Assembly (NCBI RefSeq): GCF_030687575.1
Contig: NZ_CP117439.1
Span: forward strand, 1,971,001-2,035,000
Direction of reading: 5' to 3'
DNA: 64,000 nt
Source of the DNA: Pseudomonas sp. FP2309
Lineage (GTDB): Bacteria; Pseudomonadota; Gammaproteobacteria; Pseudomonadales; Pseudomonadaceae
The notes beneath the pieces are model-generated. The model had not been told where the DNA came from, did no database searches, and saw only the letters and a program-made list of their open reading frames with translations. Shown in pieces: positions 7,210 to 16,588 of this stretch. Each line of letters opens with the position of its first letter. The first letter of the stretch is position 1. The translations under genes and the position numbers were made by a program.

Positions 7210-9663
7210 TCAGCGCACTTTGCCTTCGGCCTGGGTCAGTTCTTCCTTGTTGAAATCATCCACGTCGATCACCTTGCGTCGCGCTGTTTCGGCGTCACGC
7301 AGGGTCTGCGCTTCGGCCGGCTGCAACACGCCGGTATTCAGGGCGGCATCGATGGCATGCTCGCCGGCAGTCGGTTTGAACTGGCCGCTTTTCAGCGCGG
7401 TATGGAGTTTTTTCTGCAGCGGATGGCTGGCACCGAGCAGATCGTAAGCCTGTTGCAGCGCGCCCACCGGATCGTCCGCCGATTGCGGGCGGTAGCAGCC
7501 GGCCAGCAATTCTTCCAGGGTCGGGTCACCTTTGGCACGGCCGATCACTGCGGCTACCTGGGCATCCAGTGCATCCGACGGCCCGGTATGGCGGCGGCCG
7601 AACGGGAACACGATCACCCGCAGCAGACAGCCAAGCACCTTGCTGGGGAAGTTGCTCAGCAGTTCATCCAGTGCGCGTTCCGATTCACCGAGGCTTTCTT
7701 CCATGGCCCAGGCGAACAGCGGTTCCATATGGTCCGGCGAATCCAGGTCGTGATAACGCTTGAGCGCCGCCGACGCCAGGTACATGTGGCTCAGCACATC
7801 GCCCAGACGCGCCGACAGGCGCTCGCGACGTTTCAATTCGCCGCCCAACAGCATCATGCTCAGGTCGGCGAGCAGGGCGAATGCGGCGGCCTGACGATTG
7901 AGCGCGCGGAAATAACCCTGGCTGAGGCGGTTGCCGGGGGCTTTTTCGAAATGGCCGAGGCCGAGGTTCAGCACCAGGGTACTGGCGGCGTTGCTCACGG
8001 CAAACCCGATGTGTTGCATCAGCAGGCCGTCGAATTCCTTCAGCGCCTGGTCGCGGTCCTCACGCCCGGCCAGGGCCATCTCCTTGAGCACGAACGGATG
8101 GCATCGGATCGCGCCCTGGCCGAAGATCATCAGGTTGCGCGAGAGGATATTCGCGCCTTCCACCGTGATGAAAATGGGCGCGCCTTGCCAACTGCGGCCC
8201 AGGTAGTTATTCGGGCCCATGATGATGCCCTTGCCGCCGTGCACATCCATCGCGTGGCTGATGCACTCGCGACCGCGCTCGGTGAGGTGGTACTTGAGGA
8301 TCGCCGACAGCACCGAGGGTTTCTCGCCCAGGTCAACCGCATTGGCGGTGAGCATGCGTGCGCTGTCCATCAGCCAGGCGTTACCGCCAATCCGCGCCAA
8401 GGCTTCCTGGATACCTTCGAAGGCCGACAGCGGCACGTTGAACTGCTCGCGCACTTGGGCATATTGGCCGGTCACCAGGCTGGTGAACTTGGCCGCGCCA
8501 GTACCGACGGCCGGCAGGGAAATGGAGCGGCCCACCGACAGGCAGTTCATCAGCATCATCCAGCCCTTGCCGAGCATTTCCTGGCCGCCGATCAGGTAGC
8601 TCAGGGGGATGAATACGTCCTTGCCGGAATTGGGGCCGTTCATGAAAGCGGCGCCCAGGGGCAGGTGACGGCGACCGATCTCTACGCCGGGGGTATCGGT
8701 GGGAATGAGCGCCAGGCTGATGCCCAGATCTTCCTCGTCGCCCAGCAGATGGTCTGGGTCATAGGCCTTGAAGGCCAGCCCGAGCAGCGTCGCGACGGGG
8801 CCGAGGGTGATGTAGCGTTTTTCCCAGTTCAGGCGCAGGCCGAGGGTTTCCTGGCCTTCCCATTCACCTTTGCAGATCACGCCGGTGTCGGGCATGGCGC
8901 CGGCGTCGGAGCCGGCCAGCGGGCCGGTTAGGGCAAAGCACGGGATATCGTCGCCGCGTGCCAGACGTGGCAGGTAGTGGTTACGTTGTTCTTCGGTGCC
9001 GTAGTGCAGCAACAACTCGGCTGGACCGAGGGAGTTGGGCACCATCACGGTAGAGGCCAGGTCGCCGCTGCGGGTGGCGAGTTTCATCGCGACCTGGGAA
9101 TGGGCATAGGCGGAGAACCCTTTGCCGCCGTATTCCTTGGGAATGATCAGGGCGAAAAAGCCATGGGTCTTGATGTGCGCCCAGGCGGCCGGGGGCAGGT
9201 CCATGGCCTGGCCAATGTCCCAGTCGCTGACCATGGCACAGAGTTCTTCCGTGGGGCCATCAATGAAGGCCTGTTCTTCTTCGGTCAGTCGGACTTTGGG
9301 GTAGGCCAGCAACTTGTCCCAGTCGGGGCGACCGCTGAACAACTCACCATCCCACCACACAGTGCCGGCATCGATGGCGTCGCGTTCGGTTTCGGACATC
9401 GGCGGCAACACTTTCTGAAACCAACTGAACAGCGGCTTGGTGAAGTATTGGCGGCGCAGGTCCGGTAGCAACAACGGCGCTGCGATTACAGCGATCAAGA
9501 CCCAGAAAATCAGCAGCAGCCAACCCGGTGCATGGCTCCAGGCGCCCATCGCCAACAGGTAAACGGCGACCACGCCCAGGGCGGGCAGGGGCGCGGTGCG
9601 GCGGTGTGCCAGGTAGGCAACGCCGACCACCAGAACCAGTATCCACAACAACAGCATATTCAA
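7210..9663 (-). CDS. fadE: acyl-CoA dehydrogenase FadE
   Basis: 817 residues, the length of the enterobacterial/pseudomonad FadE class rather than the roughly 380-residue mitochondrial type. Two N-terminal hydrophobic segments (about 3-25 and 30-68) anchor it at the inner membrane. FAD-dependent acyl-CoA dehydrogenase motifs follow: CFALTGPLAGSDAG, the GRSISLPAVGTGAAK helix, and MDVHGGKGIIMGPNNYLGR near residue 480. The large C-terminal domain (about 560-817) is specific to the FadE class. It carries out the first step of beta-oxidation, forming trans-2-enoyl-CoA. Its neighbours (PA2817-like protein, transglutaminase-like protein, GST, YadGH ABC exporter) match my recollection of the P. aeruginosa fadE region. 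Confidence 0.93.
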   Translation of the reverse strand: MNMLLLWILVLVVGVAYLAHRRTAPLPALGVVAVYLLAMGAWSHAPGWLLLIFWVLIAVIAAPLLLPDLRRQYFTKPLFSWFQKVLPPMSETERDAIDAGTVWWDGELFSGRPDWDKLLAYPKVRLTEEEQAFIDGPTEELCAMVSDWDIGQAMDLPPAAWAHIKTHGFFALIIPKEYGGKGFSAYAHSQVAMKLATRSGDLASTVMVPNSLGPAELLLHYGTEEQRNHYLPRLARGDDIPCFALTGPLAGSDAGAMPDTGVICKGEWEGQETLGLRLNWEKRYITLGPVATLLGLAFKAYDPDHLLGDEEDLGISLALIPTDTPGVEIGRRHLPLGAAFMNGPNSGKDVFIPLSYLIGGQEMLGKGWMMLMNCLSVGRSISLPAVGTGAAKFTSLVTGQYAQVREQFNVPLSAFEGIQEALARIGGNAWLMDSARMLTANAVDLGEKPSVLSAILKYHLTERGRECISHAMDVHGGKGIIMGPNNYLGRSWQGAPIFITVEGANILSRNLMIFGQGAIRCHPFVLKEMALAGREDRDQALKEFDGLLMQHIGFAVSNAASTLVLNLGLGHFEKAPGNRLSQGYFRALNRQAAAFALLADLSMMLLGGELKRRERLSARLGDVLSHMYLASAALKRYHDLDSPDHMEPLFAWAMEESLGESERALDELLSNFPSKVLGCLLRVIVFPFGRRHTGPSDALDAQVAAVIGRAKGDPTLEELLAGCYRPQSADDPVGALQQAYDLLGASHPLQKKLHTALKSGQFKPTAGEHAIDAALNTGVLQPAEAQTLRDAETARRKVIDVDDFNKEELTQAEGKVR

Positions 9664-9848
9664 TCCTCCGTGAAACCAGGGGCGAAACCACCAAGGAGCT
9701 TAGTCGGCATCCGAGAAAGCGCGGCAGTCAGGGTGTTACGAGTTGTACTGAAGGCACCGATCAACAGGCGCCGACATTTGGCCGAATCGTCGTTATCTCT
9801 GTGGCAGGCCTGTCGTTAAACTCCAGGCTTCCTTCGGAGATAACGCGC

Positions 9849-10508
9849 ATGGAAACGTACCTGAGGCCCAGCCGCTTCATCGATAGTGACCACCCTGCGG
9901 TGGTGGAGTTCGCCGAAAAACATCGCGGTTCCAGCGCGGATCTGCGTGACCAGGCAGTCAGTCTGTACTACGCCGTACGTGAGGCCGTGCGCTACAACCC
10001 GTATACCTTCAGCCGTGATCCAGGCACCTTGAATGCCAGCTTTGCGTTGGCCACCCGTGAGAGCTACTGCGTGCCCAAGGCCACCTTGCTGGCGGCCTGC
10101 GCACGTCACTGCGGCATCCCGGCGCGCATCGGCCTGGCGGATGTGCGCAATCACTTGTCGACGCCGCGCTTGCTCGCGCTGCTCAAGAGTGACGTGTTCG
10201 CCATGCACGGCTACACCGAGTTGTACCTGAACGGCGCCTGGGTCAAGGCCACGCCGGCGTTCAATGCGCAACTGTGTGAGGTGTTCGATGTGCCGCCGTT
10301 ACCCTTCGATGGGCTCAACGACAGCGTGTTTCATGCGTTCAACCGCCAGGGCCAGCGCTCGATGGAGTACGTCGTGGACCACGGCCAATTTGCCGATGTG
10401 CCTGAAGAGTTGTTCTTCGGCCATATTCAGAAATGCTACCCGCACCTGTTTGAGGAACACCTGCCAAGCCTGCTGGGCGACATGCAGAGCGATTTGAGCC
10501 GCGAATGA
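9849..10508 (+). CDS. transglutaminase-like superfamily protein
   Basis: 219 residues, starting at the ATG at 9849; an open frame extends far upstream but has no typical start. The papain-like core shows the nucleophile cysteine at residue 74 (ESYCVPKATLLAACAR) and the histidine at residue 120 (MHGYTELYLNGAWVKATPAFN). The third catalytic position, usually Asp in VDPT-type motifs, is a threonine (T135). I remember the KATPAFN form from other members, so this looks like a subfamily trait rather than decay. Probably a cytoplasmic peptidase or amidase of unknown substrate. It lies between divergent fadE and the GST gene. Confidence 0.75.
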   Translation: METYLRPSRFIDSDHPAVVEFAEKHRGSSADLRDQAVSLYYAVREAVRYNPYTFSRDPGTLNASFALATRESYCVPKATLLAACARHCGIPARIGLADVRNHLSTPRLLALLKSDVFAMHGYTELYLNGAWVKATPAFNAQLCEVFDVPPLPFDGLNDSVFHAFNRQGQRSMEYVVDHGQFADVPEELFFGHIQKCYPHLFEEHLPSLLGDMQSDLSRE

Positions 10509-10564
10509 ACCGGCGTATGCTGCTGCGTTCATCAAGCCATGTTCATCAACGATAAGGCGCGGTC

Positions 10565-11182
10565 ATGCTGAAGATCTGGGGTCGTAAAAATTCATCAAAC
10601 GTCCGTAAAGCACTGTGGTGCGCCGAGGAACTCGGTCTGGAGTATGAAGCCATTGATGCAGGCGGGGCTTTTGGTGTGGTGGACACCCCGCAGTACCGGG
10701 AGATGAACCCCAATGGCCGGGTGCCAGTGATCCAGGATGGTGATTTTGTGTTGTGGGAATCCAACACCATCGTGCGTTACCTCTGCGCCAAACACGCGTC
10801 GGCGTTTTACCCGAGTGATCTGCAAGCCCGGGCCAACGCCGAAAAATGGATGGACTGGACCACCTCGACCCTGGCCGAGCCGTTCAAAGCCGTGTTCTGG
10901 GGCATCGTGCGCACCCCGGCGGACAAACAGAACTGGGACAGCATCAACGCCGGGCGCCAAGCATGTATCGATGCTCTCGCGACCGTCGACCAGGCACTGG
11001 CCGACCACCCTTACCTGTCGGGCGATACGTTCGGTATGGGTGACATCCCCCTGGGCTGCTTTATCTACGCCTGGTTCGAGATGCCCATCGAACGCCCTGC
11101 AATGCCGCATCTAGAGGCCTGGTATGCGCGCCTGCAACAACGCCCGGCCTACCGCAAAGCGGTGATGACTGCGTTGACTTAA
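10565..11182 (+). CDS. glutathione S-transferase family protein
   Basis: 205 residues with the two-domain GST layout. The N-terminal thioredoxin-like domain (1-80) carries the NSSNVRK segment that provides the catalytic Ser/Asn, the cis-proline motif NGRVPVIQDGD, and the glutathione gamma-glutamyl contact WESNTIVRYL. The C-terminal helical domain includes the N-capping/hydrophobic staple region SGDTFGMGDIPLG. Soluble and cytoplasmic. The substrate is unknown; the sequence resembles the YfcF/YliJ-like group. It starts 56 bases after the transglutaminase-like gene, so cotranscription is plausible. Confidence 0.88.
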   Translation: MLKIWGRKNSSNVRKALWCAEELGLEYEAIDAGGAFGVVDTPQYREMNPNGRVPVIQDGDFVLWESNTIVRYLCAKHASAFYPSDLQARANAEKWMDWTTSTLAEPFKAVFWGIVRTPADKQNWDSINAGRQACIDALATVDQALADHPYLSGDTFGMGDIPLGCFIYAWFEMPIERPAMPHLEAWYARLQQRPAYRKAVMTALT

Positions 11183-11317
11183 TACCCACTATTAATACGG
11201 GTGACTGTACTTGTGCTGCGCGGGCACGCACCATGCCCGCCATGCATCCCGGGTTGAACTACCTGCGCTGCGCCCTCATCTATTCTTTCTATTCCCTTCT
11301 TTGGTGCGTATTCCGAT

Positions 11318-12250
11318 ATGAGTTCCGCTCTGTCCATCCGGCAGCTAACCAAAACCTACGGCAACGGTTTCCAGGCCCTGAGTGGTATCGATCTGGACGT
11401 TGCCGAAGGTGACTTCTTCGCCTTGCTCGGCCCCAACGGTGCCGGTAAATCCACCACCATCGGTATCCTCTCCACCCTGGTCAACAAGACCAGCGGCACG
11501 GTGAATATCTTCGGTCACGACCTGGACAAATCCCCGGCGGCGCTCAAGCGCTCCATCGGCGTTGTGCCCCAGGAATTCAATTTCAACCAGTTTGAAAAGA
11601 CCTTCGACATCGTCGTGACCCAGGCCGGCTACTACGGCATCCCGGCGAAAATCGCCAAGGAGCGCGCCGAGCAATACCTGACCCAACTGGGCCTGTGGGA
11701 CAAACGCGACGTGCCGTCGCGCTCGCTCTCCGGCGGTATGAAGCGGCGCCTGATGATCGCCCGTGCGCTGGTGCATGAACCGCGTCTGCTGATCCTCGAC
11801 GAACCCACCGCTGGCGTGGACATCGAGCTGCGTCGTTCGATGTGGACCTTCCTCACTGAACTGAACGAGAAGGGCATTACCATCATCCTCACCACCCATT
11901 ACCTGGAGGAGGCTGAGCAACTGTGCCGCAACATCGGCATCATCGACCACGGCACCATCGTCGAGAACACCAGCATGCGTAATCTGCTGGGACAGTTGCA
12001 TGTGGAAACCTTCCTGCTGGACCTGAAGAACAACCTGTCGGTGGCGCCGCAACTGCTCGGCTACCCGAGTCGCCTGGTGGACAGCCACACCCTGGAAGTC
12101 CAGGTGGACAAGGCCATGGGCATCACCGCGCTGTTCACTCAGTTGGCGACCCAGAACATTGAGGTGCTGAGCCTGCGTAATAAAACCAATCGCCTTGAGG
12201 AGTTGTTCGTGTCCCTGGTGGAGAAAAATCTGACGAAGGTGGCGGTATGA
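11318..12250 (+). CDS. ABC transporter ATP-binding protein (YadG-like)
   Basis: 310-residue ABC-2 type ATPase. Walker A is GPNGAGKST (about residue 39), the signature is SLSGGMKRRL, Walker B is LLILDEPTAGVD and the switch histidine is in ILTTHYLEE. The C-terminal 80 residues form the regulatory extension common in DrrA/YadG-type exporters. It pairs with the permease that begins four bases before its stop codon. The exported substrate is unknown. The pair corresponds to E. coli YadGH and, as I recall, PA2812/PA2811. Confidence 0.92.
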   Translation: MSSALSIRQLTKTYGNGFQALSGIDLDVAEGDFFALLGPNGAGKSTTIGILSTLVNKTSGTVNIFGHDLDKSPAALKRSIGVVPQEFNFNQFEKTFDIVVTQAGYYGIPAKIAKERAEQYLTQLGLWDKRDVPSRSLSGGMKRRLMIARALVHEPRLLILDEPTAGVDIELRRSMWTFLTELNEKGITIILTTHYLEEAEQLCRNIGIIDHGTIVENTSMRNLLGQLHVETFLLDLKNNLSVAPQLLGYPSRLVDSHTLEVQVDKAMGITALFTQLATQNIEVLSLRNKTNRLEELFVSLVEKNLTKVAV

Positions 12251-13026
12251 GTTCGGAACTGCAACCCAACCTTGTTGCCCTGCAAACCATCGTCTACCGC
12301 GAAGTGAAGCGCTTTACCCGGATCTGGCCGCAGACCTTGCTGCCGCCGGCGATCACCATGGTTTTGTACTTCGTGATCTTCGGTAACCTGATCGGTCGGC
12401 AGATCGGCGACATGGGTGGTTTTACCTACATGGAGTACATCGTACCGGGCTTGATCATGATGTCGGTGATCACCAACTCCTACGGCAACGTGGTGTCGAG
12501 TTTCTTCGGCAGCAAGTTCCAGCGCTCCATCGAAGAGCTGATGGTGTCGCCGGTGTCGCCGCACACCATTCTGATCGGCTACACCCTGGGCGGCGTACTG
12601 CGCGGTTTGATGGTCGGTGTGATCGTGACACTGCTGTCGCTGTTCTTTACCCACCTGCAGGTGCATCACCTGGGCTTGACCATTCTGGTGGTGGTGCTGA
12701 CGGCGACGATCTTCTCGCTGCTGGGGTTCATCAACGCTGTATTCGCACGCAATTTCGATGACATTTCGATCATCCCGACTTTCGTGCTGACGCCGCTGAC
12801 TTACCTGGGCGGAGTGTTCTATTCCATCACCTTGTTGCCGCCATTCTGGCAGACGGTGTCGCTGGCCAACCCGGTGCTGCACATGGTCAACGCCTTCCGC
12901 TACGGCATCCTGGGCGTGTCGGATATCAAGATCAGCGTGGCGATCACTTTCATGATCGTGGCCACGGTGGTGTTGTACATCGGTTGCGCGCGGTTGCTGG
13001 TGAGTGGTCGGGGGATGCGCACTTAA
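12247..13026 (+). CDS. ABC-2 type transporter permease (YadH-like)
   Basis: 259 residues with six predicted membrane helices and the ABC-2 permease signature region (FGSKFQRSIEELMVSPVSPHTILIGYTLGG) in the middle. The start codon overlaps the ATPase stop in an ATGA junction, indicating translational coupling. With the preceding ATPase it would form a two-component exporter in the inner membrane. The operon ends at a strong palindrome shortly downstream. Confidence 0.92.
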   Translation: MSSELQPNLVALQTIVYREVKRFTRIWPQTLLPPAITMVLYFVIFGNLIGRQIGDMGGFTYMEYIVPGLIMMSVITNSYGNVVSSFFGSKFQRSIEELMVSPVSPHTILIGYTLGGVLRGLMVGVIVTLLSLFFTHLQVHHLGLTILVVVLTATIFSLLGFINAVFARNFDDISIIPTFVLTPLTYLGGVFYSITLLPPFWQTVSLANPVLHMVNAFRYGILGVSDIKISVAITFMIVATVVLYIGCARLLVSGRGMRT

Positions 13027-13051
13027 ATGCTGACTTAACGGCGGCCAAAAA

Positions 13052-13080
13052 ATGTGGGAGGGGGATTGCCCCTCCCACAT
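13052..13080. terminator. GC-rich palindrome between convergent genes
   Basis: A perfect 12-bp stem (ATGTGGGAGGGG / CCCCTCCCACAT) with a five-base loop lies between the convergent permease and tetR genes. There is only a weak T run on either side. The GTGGGAGGGG core is the common P. fluorescens extragenic palindrome type, which probably acts as a bidirectional terminator. Confidence 0.6.
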
Positions 13081-13098
13081 GTTGTTTAAGTGCAGGCT

Positions 13099-13638
13099 TT
13101 AGTTTTTCAGCGCCAGATCAATCAGCGCGTGCAACTCTTCAACAGCCAGCGGCGACGTTGAGAACAAAATACGAAACACTGTCGGCGCCGCGATCAGATT
13201 GATCAACCGGTCGACACTCGGCGGTGTGTCTTGCGGGTAGCGGTCGACGATTGTCTGCAACTGCCGACTCAAGATGCTCACGCACTGGCCCGGCGTCAGG
13301 CTGCACTGCACGTCGCGCATCATATTGCGCCCAAGCTCCGAACTCATTTCATCCAGGTATTGCTCGGCCCAGGCTTGCAGGTCCCCGCGCAGGCTGCCGG
13401 TATTGGCTGGTTCGCTGTCCGGGCGCATGCGCGCAACGGCCACATCGGCCAGCAGCGCGGACAGCTCGCCCCAGCGCCGGTAGATGGTCGACGGCGTGAC
13501 GCCTGCGCGTGCGGCAATCAGGGGCACGGTCACGCTCGTGCGTTCATGGGTCTCCAACAGTTCGCGCACTGCCGAATGAACGGATTCTTGTACCCGGGCA
13601 CTACGGCCCCCCGGGCGGAGGCCTTCTTTGATCGCCAT
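13099..13638 (-). CDS. TetR-family transcriptional regulator
   Basis: About 179 residues from the ATG at 13636-13638; an upstream in-frame extension is possible but would fill the operator region. The N-terminal helix-turn-helix is clear (VTVPLIAARAGVTPSTIYRRWGE). The remainder is a TetR_C-type ligand domain with LRGDLQAWAEQYLDEMSSELGR. It is divergent from an MFS exporter, with 91 bases between start codons, the standard arrangement for a repressor controlling its neighbouring efflux pump. The inducer is unknown. Confidence 0.88.
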   Translation of the reverse strand: MAIKEGLRPGGRSARVQESVHSAVRELLETHERTSVTVPLIAARAGVTPSTIYRRWGELSALLADVAVARMRPDSEPANTGSLRGDLQAWAEQYLDEMSSELGRNMMRDVQCSLTPGQCVSILSRQLQTIVDRYPQDTPPSVDRLINLIAAPTVFRILFSTSPLAVEELHALIDLALKN

Positions 13639-13696
13639 GTTTGCGACCTTAACACAAAGAATTTGCTTTAAGCGCTGGTCAGTCGCACACTCCACA

Positions 13697-13715
13697 AAAG
13701 CAAAATATTAGCTTT
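13697..13715. promoter_or_regulatory. possible TetR operator
   Basis: An inverted repeat AAAGC-N9-GCTTT with an A/T-rich centre lies just upstream of the MFS start. It would be well placed to occlude that promoter. The arms are short, so this is tentative. Confidence 0.3.
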
Positions 13716-13729
13716 AGCGGAGCGTGCCC

Positions 13730-14923
13730 ATGACTAGCCTGACTTCTCACCGTTCCAGCCTGGTATTCCTCGCGATCACGTTGCTGACGTTTCTGGCCGC
13801 TTCCAGCGCGCCGACGCCGTTGTACCACCTGTATCAAGAAGGCCTGCATTTTTCGGCGGGCACGCTCACGCTGATCTTTGGCGTCTACGCCTTGAGCCTG
13901 CTGGCGGCGCTGCTGACTGTGGGTTCGCTGTCGGACCACCTGGGGCGCAGGCCGGTGATTTTTGCCGCGCTGGTTCTGAACATGTTGGCGATGTTGCTGT
14001 TTATCAATGAAAGCAGCGTGGCTTGGCTGATCGCCGCCCGTACGTTACAGGGCTTTGCCACCGGCATGGCCACCGCGGTGCTGGGGGCGGCGTTGCTCGA
14101 CACCGATCGCCAACAGGGGCCGCTGGTCAACAGCGTGGCGCCGTTGTTGGGGATGGCGTGTGGGGCGATGGGCTGCAGCCTGCTGGTGGAGTACGCGCCG
14201 TTGCCGACCACCTTGATCTATTGGGTGCTGCTTAGCTTGATGCTCCTGCAAGCGCTGTATGTATGGCGCCTGCCGGAAACCGTCAGCCCAATGCCCGGCG
14301 CGATGGCTTCCCTGTGGCCCACCTTGCATGTGCCGGCCCAGGCGCGCCGCGCGTTGTGGATTGCCTTGCCGGTGGATGTCGCGGTGTGGGCCATGGGTGG
14401 TTTTTATCTGTCCCTGGCGCCGTCGCTGGTGCGGGCCGCGACCGGGTCGACGTCAAACCTGATCGGTGGCGGGTTGGTGGCGGTGCTCACATTGAGCGGT
14501 GCCGTGATGATTTACCGCCTGCGCAGTCGCCCGGCCGACAGGGTTCTGCGCCTGGGGGCGGGGTTGCTGGCGGTGGGCGTGGCGCTGATCCTGAGCGCTG
14601 TGCACGCGGGGAGCGTGGCGTTGTTTTTCGCCGCGACGTTGATTGCCGGCAGCGGTTTCGGCGCCGGGTTCCTGGGCGCTGTACGCAGCGTGGTGCCGCT
14701 GGCGTTGCCCTACGAGCGGGCGGGGTTGATGTCGGCGTTTTATGTGCTCAGTTACCTGGCCTTCTGCGTGCCGTCGCTGTTGGCGGGTAACTTGATCCGC
14801 CGGTTTGGCTTGGTTGTGACCACCGACGCCTATGGCGTGTTGTTGATCGTGCTGGCACTCAGCGCCTTGATCGCGCTGCTGGTGCAGGATTCCTACAGGG
14901 CCAGGGCGACATCCAACCGCTGA
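13730..14923 (+). CDS. MFS transporter, probable drug or metabolite exporter
   Basis: About 397 residues with twelve predicted transmembrane helices. The MFS loop 2-3 motif is present as GSLSDHLGRRP, and motif B-like RTLQGFATGMA follows. The length and lack of long loops fit a 12-helix exporter of the drug:H+ antiporter type. I chose the ATG at 13730 because AGCGGAG precedes it at good spacing; a GTG two codons earlier is also in frame. Regulation by the divergent TetR protein is likely. The substrate is unknown. Confidence 0.85.
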   Translation: MTSLTSHRSSLVFLAITLLTFLAASSAPTPLYHLYQEGLHFSAGTLTLIFGVYALSLLAALLTVGSLSDHLGRRPVIFAALVLNMLAMLLFINESSVAWLIAARTLQGFATGMATAVLGAALLDTDRQQGPLVNSVAPLLGMACGAMGCSLLVEYAPLPTTLIYWVLLSLMLLQALYVWRLPETVSPMPGAMASLWPTLHVPAQARRALWIALPVDVAVWAMGGFYLSLAPSLVRAATGSTSNLIGGGLVAVLTLSGAVMIYRLRSRPADRVLRLGAGLLAVGVALILSAVHAGSVALFFAATLIAGSGFGAGFLGAVRSVVPLALPYERAGLMSAFYVLSYLAFCVPSLLAGNLIRRFGLVVTTDAYGVLLIVLALSALIALLVQDSYRARATSNR

Positions 14924-14965
14924 TCCGGTAATAATCGGCGACACCCAAAGCCGTGAGATTCAAGT

Positions 14966-15277
14966 ATGAAGATCATCCGCAGCAAGGACTTCACCGGCAG
15001 CCGTGCCTGGGAAGCATTGGATATCGCCAACATGAACGGCATCACCACCCGTTTGCATTGGACCGATCAGCCCTATCGCTGGCACATCAACGACGGTGAA
15101 GAAGTGTTCGTGGTGTTGGATGGGCGGGTGAACATGCACTACCGCGACAAGGGGTTTGAGCAGGTGGCGGAGTTGGCCGTGGGAGACATTTTCTACGCCA
15201 GCGTCGGCACCGAGCATGTGGCGCATCCCCAGGGCCCGGCGCGGATTCTGGTGATAGAAGGCGAGGGCAGTGTCTAG
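14966..15277 (+). CDS. cupin-domain protein
   Basis: 103 residues, a single small cupin barrel. Motif 1 is seen as WHINDGEEVFVVLDGRVNM (His, Glu, Glu) and motif 2 as GDIFYASVGTEHVAHPQG (His, His). It probably binds a metal ion. No partner gene suggests a reaction; small cupins of this kind may be isomerases, dioxygenases or sensors. It starts 42 bases after the MFS gene, so it may be in the same transcript. Confidence 0.8.
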   Translation: MKIIRSKDFTGSRAWEALDIANMNGITTRLHWTDQPYRWHINDGEEVFVVLDGRVNMHYRDKGFEQVAELAVGDIFYASVGTEHVAHPQGPARILVIEGEGSV

Positions 15278-15374
15278 CGCTTATTGGTAAAACAGATAAC
15301 AGTTAGAGATATTACCCGTTATATAGATATTCGATCAGGTTCTACCATGGTCTCAACCTCATGCGAGGAAGAGG

Positions 15375-16532
15375 ATGTTCATCATGACCTGCTCCAATAC
15401 ATTTAGTTACAAGCCCTTCAGTCACCTGACCCGTCCGCGGGAAGTGATCCGCCAATTCACCCCGAACTGGTTTGCCGCGACCATGGGCACCGGCGTGCTG
15501 GCGCTGGCCTTGGACCAGTTTCCAGTGAGCCTGCCGGGGGTGCGGGCGGTCGCTGAAGGGTTGTGGCTGTTTACCATCGGCCTGTTCGCTCTGTTCAGCG
15601 TGTTGTACGGCGCGCGCTGGGTGATGTTTTTCCACGAAGCACGCCGAATCTTCGGTCACTCCACGGTGTCGATGTTTTTCGGCACCATCCCCATGGGACT
15701 GGCGACCATTCTCAACGGCTTGCTGGTGTTCGGCCTGCCACGTTGGGGGGCTGATGTAATTCCCCTGGCTGAAGCCCTGTGGTGGCTGGACGTGGCCATG
15801 GCCCTGGCCTGCGGTGTGCTGATCCCGTTCATGATGTTCACCCGCCAGGAACACAGCATCGACCAGATGACCGCCGTGTGGCTGTTGCCGGTGGTCGCCG
15901 CCGAAGTCGCCGCGGCCAGTGGTGGCTTGCTCGCGCCGCATCTGGTCGACGCCCATGGGCAACTGGTGATGCTGGTGACCAGTTACGTGCTGTGGGCGTT
16001 TTCCCTGCCAGTGGCGTTCAGCATCCTGACCATCCTCATGCTGCGCATGGCCCTGCATAAGCTGCCCCACGCCAATATGGCCGCGTCGAGTTGGCTGGCG
16101 CTGGGTCCCATTGGTACGGGGGCCCTCGGCATGTTGTTGCTGGGGGGCGATGCTCCTGCGATCTTTGCCGCCAATGGCCTGCCCGGCGTCGGTGAAATCG
16201 CCAGCGGCCTTGGCCTGATCGCGGGCATCACGTTGTGGGGCTTCGGCCTGTGGTGGATGCTGATCGCGGTGCTGATTACCCTGCGTTACTTGCGCGCCGG
16301 TATTCCGTTCAACCTCGGTTGGTGGGGATTTACCTTCCCCTTGGGGGTGTATGCCCTGGCCACGCTGAAACTGGCCGCCGTGCTGCACCTGGGGTTCTTC
16401 AGCGTAGCTGGCAGTGTGTTGGTGGTCGCCTTGGCGCTGATGTGGTGGGTGGTGGCCAAGCGCACCGTGCAAGGCGCCTACAAAGGTGAGCTTTTTGTTT
16501 CACCGTGTATTGCAGGATTAGGGAATAAGTAA
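15375..16532 (+). CDS. TDT-family transporter (TehA / SLAC1-like)
   Basis: 385 residues with ten predicted transmembrane helices and the family-typical start FTPNWFAATMGTGVLALAL. This is the tellurite-resistance/dicarboxylate transporter (TDT) family, which includes TehA, the malate transporter Mae1, the yeast sulfite exporter Ssu1 and plant SLAC1 anion channels. Which anion is moved here is not evident. The 90-base upstream region is unusually A/T-rich (ATATTACCCGTTATATAGATATTCG), so it probably has its own promoter. AGGAAGAGG lies before the ATG. Confidence 0.85.
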   Translation: MFIMTCSNTFSYKPFSHLTRPREVIRQFTPNWFAATMGTGVLALALDQFPVSLPGVRAVAEGLWLFTIGLFALFSVLYGARWVMFFHEARRIFGHSTVSMFFGTIPMGLATILNGLLVFGLPRWGADVIPLAEALWWLDVAMALACGVLIPFMMFTRQEHSIDQMTAVWLLPVVAAEVAAASGGLLAPHLVDAHGQLVMLVTSYVLWAFSLPVAFSILTILMLRMALHKLPHANMAASSWLALGPIGTGALGMLLLGGDAPAIFAANGLPGVGEIASGLGLIAGITLWGFGLWWMLIAVLITLRYLRAGIPFNLGWWGFTFPLGVYALATLKLAAVLHLGFFSVAGSVLVVALALMWWVVAKRTVQGAYKGELFVSPCIAGLGNK

Positions 16533-16588
16533 GCGCGATTAGGTAAAGTCGTGGCCTGATAAATAAAGGCCACGCAGGAACACGGACG

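Noticed and set aside
7357..8931. 524-codon plus-strand open frame opposite fadE
   Set aside because: Shadow of the FadE gene: high-GC codons on the other strand produce long stop-free frames; translation shows no domain.
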